From Candidatus Omnitrophota bacterium (GTDB taxonomy: Bacteria; Omnitrophota; Gorgyraeia; Duberdicusellales; 4484-171): DNA of 5,584 nucleotides. Location: positions 2,876 through 8,459 of the forward strand of contig JAQVOZ010000049.1 of assembly GCA_028702365.1 (NCBI GenBank). Direction: 5' to 3'. The notes under the pieces are model-generated. The model did not search any database. It saw only the letters and a program-made list of their open reading frames with translations, and was not told the origin of the DNA. The translations under genes and the position numbers were made by a program. Every line of letters begins with the position of its first letter. Positions within the stretch are counted from its first letter, which is position 1. Of this stretch, positions 4,945-5,584 are shown piece after piece.

Positions 4945-5584
4945 ATGAAAAAAAGTGGGTTTCTTTTTGCTGGCCTATTTGTATTGTCGATATTTACGCA
5001 AGGTTGTTTATGTGCACATCAAGGGAAAGATGCAGTTTCTCAATTTTCAACCATGAATGCTTTAATGCAGGGCCTCTACGAAACCGATTTTGATTATGGC
5101 CGCATCAGGGAATACGGCGATTTTGGCATAGGCACTTTTAACGGCCTTGACGGAGAAATGGTTGCCTTGGATGGCAAGTTTTATCAGGTAAAATCAGACG
5201 GCTCAGTCCAAATGGTGGATAATTCGATGAAAAGCGCTTTCTGCATGGTTAAGTTTTTTAATCCAGATAAAAAAATAGAATCAAGGGGAGAAACTGATTA
5301 TGCCAGCATGATTGAATGGCTGGAACAAAAAATATCTTCGAAAAATATTTTTTATGCAGCAAGGATAGAAGGTAAATTCAGCTATATAAAAGCACGAAGC
5401 GTTCCCAGGCAGGAAAAGCCTTACAGGGGACTTTCAGAGGCCGCCAAAGCTCAACGCATATTTGAATTTAAAGATATAGAAGGAACGCTTGTGGGGTTTA
5501 GATTCCCTGATTATATGTCTGAAGTTAATATGGGGGGATGGCATTTTCATTTTATAAGCAAATCCGGCGCATCTGGCGGGCATG
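4945..5584 (+). CDS. budA: Alpha-acetolactate decarboxylase with signal peptide, 3' end outside the window
   Basis: This enzyme turns 2-acetolactate into acetoin (EC 4.1.1.5), the middle step of acetoin/2,3-butanediol fermentation. The first 213 codons are present and the window ends one base into the next. Hallmarks are QFSTMNALMQGLYETDFDYG, GDFGIGTFNGLDGEMVALDG, the FYQVKSDGSV strand, FRFPDYM, and the zinc motif GWHFHFISKSGASGGH. His200, His202 and His213 match the zinc ligands recalled for the Brevibacillus enzyme (194, 196, 207) at a constant offset of six. Glu71 and Arg151 match its Glu65 and Arg145 in the same way. The last catalytic Glu would lie beyond the window. The N-terminus (MKK, hydrophobic core, FTQGC) looks like a lipoprotein signal with Cys21 as the anchor, which is unusual because many homologues are cytoplasmic. 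There is no Shine-Dalgarno before the ATG, only an A-rich leader. It lies 53 bp after the M42 gene. Confidence 0.93.
   Translation, partial: MKKSGFLFAGLFVLSIFTQGCLCAHQGKDAVSQFSTMNALMQGLYETDFDYGRIREYGDFGIGTFNGLDGEMVALDGKFYQVKSDGSVQMVDNSMKSAFCMVKFFNPDKKIESRGETDYASMIEWLEQKISSKNIFYAARIEGKFSYIKARSVPRQEKPYRGLSEAAKAQRIFEFKDIEGTLVGFRFPDYMSEVNMGGWHFHFISKSGASGGH

Overview
The window holds seven genes, all on the + strand: five complete, plus one cut at each edge. The DNA is moderately AT-rich by eye. Two proteins carry lipobox-type signal peptides and one a signal-peptidase-I-type signal. No rRNA, tRNA, phage, IS or CRISPR sequence is visible. The gene set fits a free-living bacterium, probably Gram-negative and probably fermentative. 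No gene here fixes the phylum. An uncultured lineage such as Omnitrophota or Elusimicrobiota is only an impression.

Layout. (1) 1-2761 is a tightly packed three-gene cluster: the C-terminal part of a DUF819 membrane protein, an NlpC/P60 lipoprotein with two bacterial SH3 domains, and a cytoplasmic proline-iminopeptidase-type hydrolase of family S33. The first junction abuts (TAAATG) and the second overlaps by 4 bp (ATGA), so the three are almost certainly co-transcribed and translationally coupled. The best joint reading is uptake and breakdown of cell-wall or other peptides: cut outside the cytoplasmic membrane, import, then aminopeptidase action. (2) 2762-3759 is a second unit with a plausible sigma70-type promoter. 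It encodes a stand-alone cyclic-nucleotide-binding-like domain protein and a small exported NTF2-like (DUF4440-type) protein. The first gene has an excellent Shine-Dalgarno but no ATG, GTG or TTG behind it; homology and spacing point to an ACG start at 2828. (3) 3760-3859 is a short spacer that may hold a frameshifted remnant of an ABC-transporter ATPase N-terminus. (4) 3860-4891 is an M42 metallo-aminopeptidase with all expected metal ligands. (5) 4945 to the end is an acetolactate decarboxylase with an apparent lipoprotein signal, cut by the window edge right after the third zinc-ligand histidine.

Two of the five complete genes are cytoplasmic aminopeptidases, and a third is an envelope peptidase. 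This suggests peptide scavenging is a theme of the neighbourhood. The decarboxylase links it to acetoin/butanediol fermentation. I saw no clear new defence or mobile system. The oddities most worth checking are the ACG start, the Asp-to-Asn change in the NlpC/P60 substrate pocket, the possible ABC remnant and the exported decarboxylase.
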